Origin: RGIG1752 sp045650425
GTDB taxonomy: Bacteria > Bacillota_I > Bacilli_A > RF39 > UBA660
Direction: 5' to 3'
Assembly (NCBI GenBank): GCA_045650425.1
Contig: JAZRRD010000035.1
Span: 1-15,936, forward strand
DNA length: 15,936 nucleotides
Shown here: piece after piece, positions 14,418 through 15,936 of the stretch
Layout: the number at the start of each line of letters is the position of its first letter
Position numbering within the stretch: the stretch's first letter is position 1
Notes under the pieces: generated by a model
Told to the model about the DNA's origin: nothing
The model's database searches: none
The model's input: only the letters and a program-made list of their open reading frames with translations
Position numbers and translations under genes: made by a program

Positions 14418-15199
14418 TATATCACCTTCGCGTAACTGTTTTCATTTTTATGTATCGTTCTAATTCCAATCACACTTAAAATTATTCCAACAACCAACCA
14501 GAAAAGCAATCCTTCAAGACTTGGTGCTTTACACTCAAGCATAACTTTTCTTAACTCATCCATTAAAAAAGCAATTGGATTTGCTCTTAAAAGAATAAAT
14601 CCTAGTTTTCCCCCCAAACGTAATCTTAAGTTATAAAATATTCCTGATAAATAGAATAACATTCTAAGTGCAATATTAGTTAAATTAGCCAAATCATTCA
14701 ATTGAACTCCAAAATGCATTAAAATAGTTCCTATTCCAAAACATAATGTATATATAATTAATATAATTAAAATCATATATAAAATATTAAAAGAAATTGG
14801 TACTTTTTGGTATGCCATTAAAGAAAATGTTATTAGTAAAGATATAAACATTTTAAATAAATATGTAAATGATTTAGAAATTAATAATATATATTTAGGA
14901 ATGTATACTTTTGTTACTAAGTCCCTATTATTTATAATTAGTTTTACACTTCCTGTAATCATTCTACTAAAAAAGTCCCATGCTGTAAGTCCAACAAATA
15001 CAAATGACGCAAAATATGGTTCACTATTTTTAAATATTACTGTAAATATAAATGTATATATTACCATAAAACAAAATGGTTCAATAATCCACCAAAGCCA
15101 ATTTAAATATGAATCTGATACTTCACTTTTCAATTCTGCTGTAGCAGCTCTCTTTGCATATTTAAAATATTTTTTTATATTAAAAAAGAATTTTGTCAT
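14417..15199 (-). CDS. Polysaccharide/teichoic acid ABC exporter permease (TagG/Wzm-type)
   Basis: This ABC-2-type permease of about 260 residues has roughly six membrane helices. It has the family's amphipathic start (KYFKYAKRAATAELKSEV), then a WLWWIIEPF entry and RDLVTKVYIPKYILL about 90 residues in. Near the C-terminus, ANPIAFLMDELRKVML is the conserved segment that precedes the last helix. With the ATPase it forms the exporter dimer. I chose the ATG at 15199 over the in-frame ATG at 15211: GGTGG (15205-15209) is five bases before the former, while the latter has no ribosome binding site and coincides with the predicted transcription start. It is the first gene of the operon and overlaps the ATPase start by one base. 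Confidence 0.9.
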   Translation of the reverse strand: MTKFFFNIKKYFKYAKRAATAELKSEVSDSYLNWLWWIIEPFCFMVIYTFIFTVIFKNSEPYFASFVFVGLTAWDFFSRMITGSVKLIINNRDLVTKVYIPKYILLISKSFTYLFKMFISLLITFSLMAYQKVPISFNILYMILIILIIYTLCFGIGTILMHFGVQLNDLANLTNIALRMLFYLSGIFYNLRLRLGGKLGFILLRANPIAFLMDELRKVMLECKAPSLEGLLFWLVVGIILSVIGIRTIHKNENSYAKVI

Positions 15200-15215
15200 T
15201 TTTACCACCATGGTA

Positions 15216-15244
15216 AGTATATCATTTTTGTAAGAGATAGTCTA
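15216..15244 (-). promoter_or_regulatory. Main promoter of the surface-polymer operon
   Basis: On the minus strand TAGACT (15239-15244) and TATACT (15216-15221) are 17 bases apart. Transcription would start at about 15209-15210, leaving a leader of only about 10 bases that contains the GGTGG site used for the ATG at 15199. No other sizeable gap except that before the TagO-like gene interrupts the 11 genes downstream. Confidence 0.55.
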
Positions 15245-15268
15245 TAGTTAGTATTTTCTTTATTTCTT

Positions 15269-15290
15269 TGATATAATGATTTTGAGGTGA
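15269..15290 (+). promoter_or_regulatory. Extended -10 promoter and ribosome binding site of the acyltransferase gene
   Basis: TGATATAAT (15269-15277) is a perfect extended -10 element. GAGGTGA (15284-15290) lies five bases before the GTG start at 15296. No good -35 is present. The promoter is back to back with the operon promoter at 15216-15244, with only about 25 bases between them, so a regulator bound here could touch both. Confidence 0.6.
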
Positions 15291-15295
15291 AATTT

Positions 15296-15936
15296 GTGAA
15301 AGAATTTACTGTAAAACATAGTACAAAATTAAAAGGCATTGCTATTATATTAATGATATATCATCACCTGTTTAGACTCGAAAAATTTTCTAATGGTTTC
15401 AACGTTAATTTTTTTCCATTAAATATTACTTTTGTAGCAGAATTAACCACATTTTTCAAAATTTGTGTCCCTATATTTGCATTTTTAAGTGGTTATGGAT
15501 TACTACTTTATTATAAAAAAAATCCTAATCCTAATAATTTTTTTAAAAGAAGATATTTTAAATTAATGACTACATTTTGGGTAGTTGCTATTATATATTA
15601 TATCTATACTCAATTACATAATAATTTATTTGTTGAAACTTTTTTTGAAAAAGATATATTAAGCGGATTTGTATACCTGATCATTAATTTCTTAGGCCTA
15701 AGTAATATATTTGGGTTGTCAAATTATAGTGGTAATTGGTGGTATATAGGAACCGCAATAACTTTTATATTTTTCTTACCATTATTATATAATTTATCCA
15801 AAAAATATGGATGGTTTTATATAACAATTGCATTAATAATTTTACCTAGGTTTATATATGTTAAAAATCCATCTACTGTTTCAACATTACCTTACATATT
15901 TTCTTTTTATTTAGGAATGTTATTTCAAGAAAAAAA
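15296..15936 (+). CDS. Acyltransferase family 3 (OafA/YrhL-like) membrane protein, 3'-partial
   Basis: I translated 213 codons from the GTG at 15296 to the window edge with no stop; the family is usually 330-380 residues or longer, so the C-terminal part is missing. The N-terminus gives LKGIAIILMIYHHLF, the conserved first helix with the His pair thought to take part in acyl transfer. Then come PIFAFLSGYGLLLYY, KRRYFKLMTTFW and NWWYIGTAITFIFFLPLLY, all in family order. Such proteins O-acylate (often acetylate) extracellular or lipid-linked sugars, so it may decorate the polymer built by the divergent operon (inference from position). An earlier in-frame GTG at 15287 is rejected because it lies within the GAGGTGA ribosome binding site. 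Confidence 0.85.
   Translation, partial: MKEFTVKHSTKLKGIAIILMIYHHLFRLEKFSNGFNVNFFPLNITFVAELTTFFKICVPIFAFLSGYGLLLYYKKNPNPNNFFKRRYFKLMTTFWVVAIIYYIYTQLHNNLFVETFFEKDILSGFVYLIINFLGLSNIFGLSNYSGNWWYIGTAITFIFFLPLLYNLSKKYGWFYITIALIILPRFIYVKNPSTVSTLPYIFSFYLGMLFQEK

Noticed and set aside
14083..15233. Plus-strand open frames opposite the ABC exporter genes
   Set aside because: They are antisense to genes with clear ABC motifs; the second also covers the operon promoter.

Overview
The window comes from an AT-rich (roughly 25-30% GC in hand-counted lines), gene-dense, low-GC Gram-positive-type bacterium. Evidence for this is AAGGAG-like ribosome binding sites, frequent translational coupling, teichoic-acid-type enzymes (TagD, TagO, a TagGH-like exporter) and an anaerobe's pyruvate:ferredoxin oxidoreductase. 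TGA is read as a stop (the gene on 6266..4839 ends in TGA, overlapping the next start), so this is the standard bacterial code and not the Mycoplasma code. An uncultured gut Firmicute (Bacilli/RF39-like or Clostridia) fits, but I cannot name a genus. I see no tRNA, rRNA, CRISPR array, insertion sequence or attachment site, and no gene-free stretch longer than 300 bases.

Left end (1-1127): the first domain of a pyruvate:ferredoxin oxidoreductase gene on the minus strand. Its homology stops at about base 285. From there to the window edge the frame stays open, but the protein looks unrelated and the DNA is clearly GC-richer (about 41%). This is a real recombination junction or an assembly chimera. 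Next (1128-2226) come a NUDIX hydrolase (minus) and a small regulator with two helix-turn-helix domains (plus), transcribed divergently. A bidirectional terminator then separates the regulator from a two-gene minus-strand unit (2286-4307): a membrane zinc-ribbon protein and a secreted/anchored TPM-domain protein with a Gly/Ser tail.

The main content (4363-15211) is one minus-strand operon of 11 tightly packed genes for a cell-surface glycopolymer. In transcription order: ABC exporter permease and ATPase, TagD-like glycerol-3-phosphate cytidylyltransferase, TagO-like lipid-carrier sugar-phosphate transferase, LicD-family phosphotransferase, Wzx-type flippase, GT4 glycosyltransferase, GT2 glycosyltransferase, Wzy/O-antigen-ligase-type polymerase, a GT2-Alg14-like fusion protein, and an Alg13-like partner. 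Strong start (TAGACT-17-TATACT) and stop (11-bp hairpin plus T8) signals bound it. TagO would prime undecaprenyl phosphate and the GT2, GT4 and Alg13/14-type enzymes would extend the unit. LicD may add a phospho-alcohol, possibly from TagD's CDP-glycerol. Wzx/Wzy would flip and polymerise, and the ABC pair could export a second, cytoplasmically finished polymer. A membrane acyltransferase-3 gene (plus) diverges from the operon promoter and runs off the right edge.

Most worth checking: the left-end junction, the GT2-Alg14 fusion with its TTG-started Alg13-like partner, an Asp-to-Gly change in the Asp-Asp pair of the TagO-like enzyme, and the presence of both ABC and Wzx/Wzy export routes plus TagD and LicD without a visible TagB/TagF-type polymerase.
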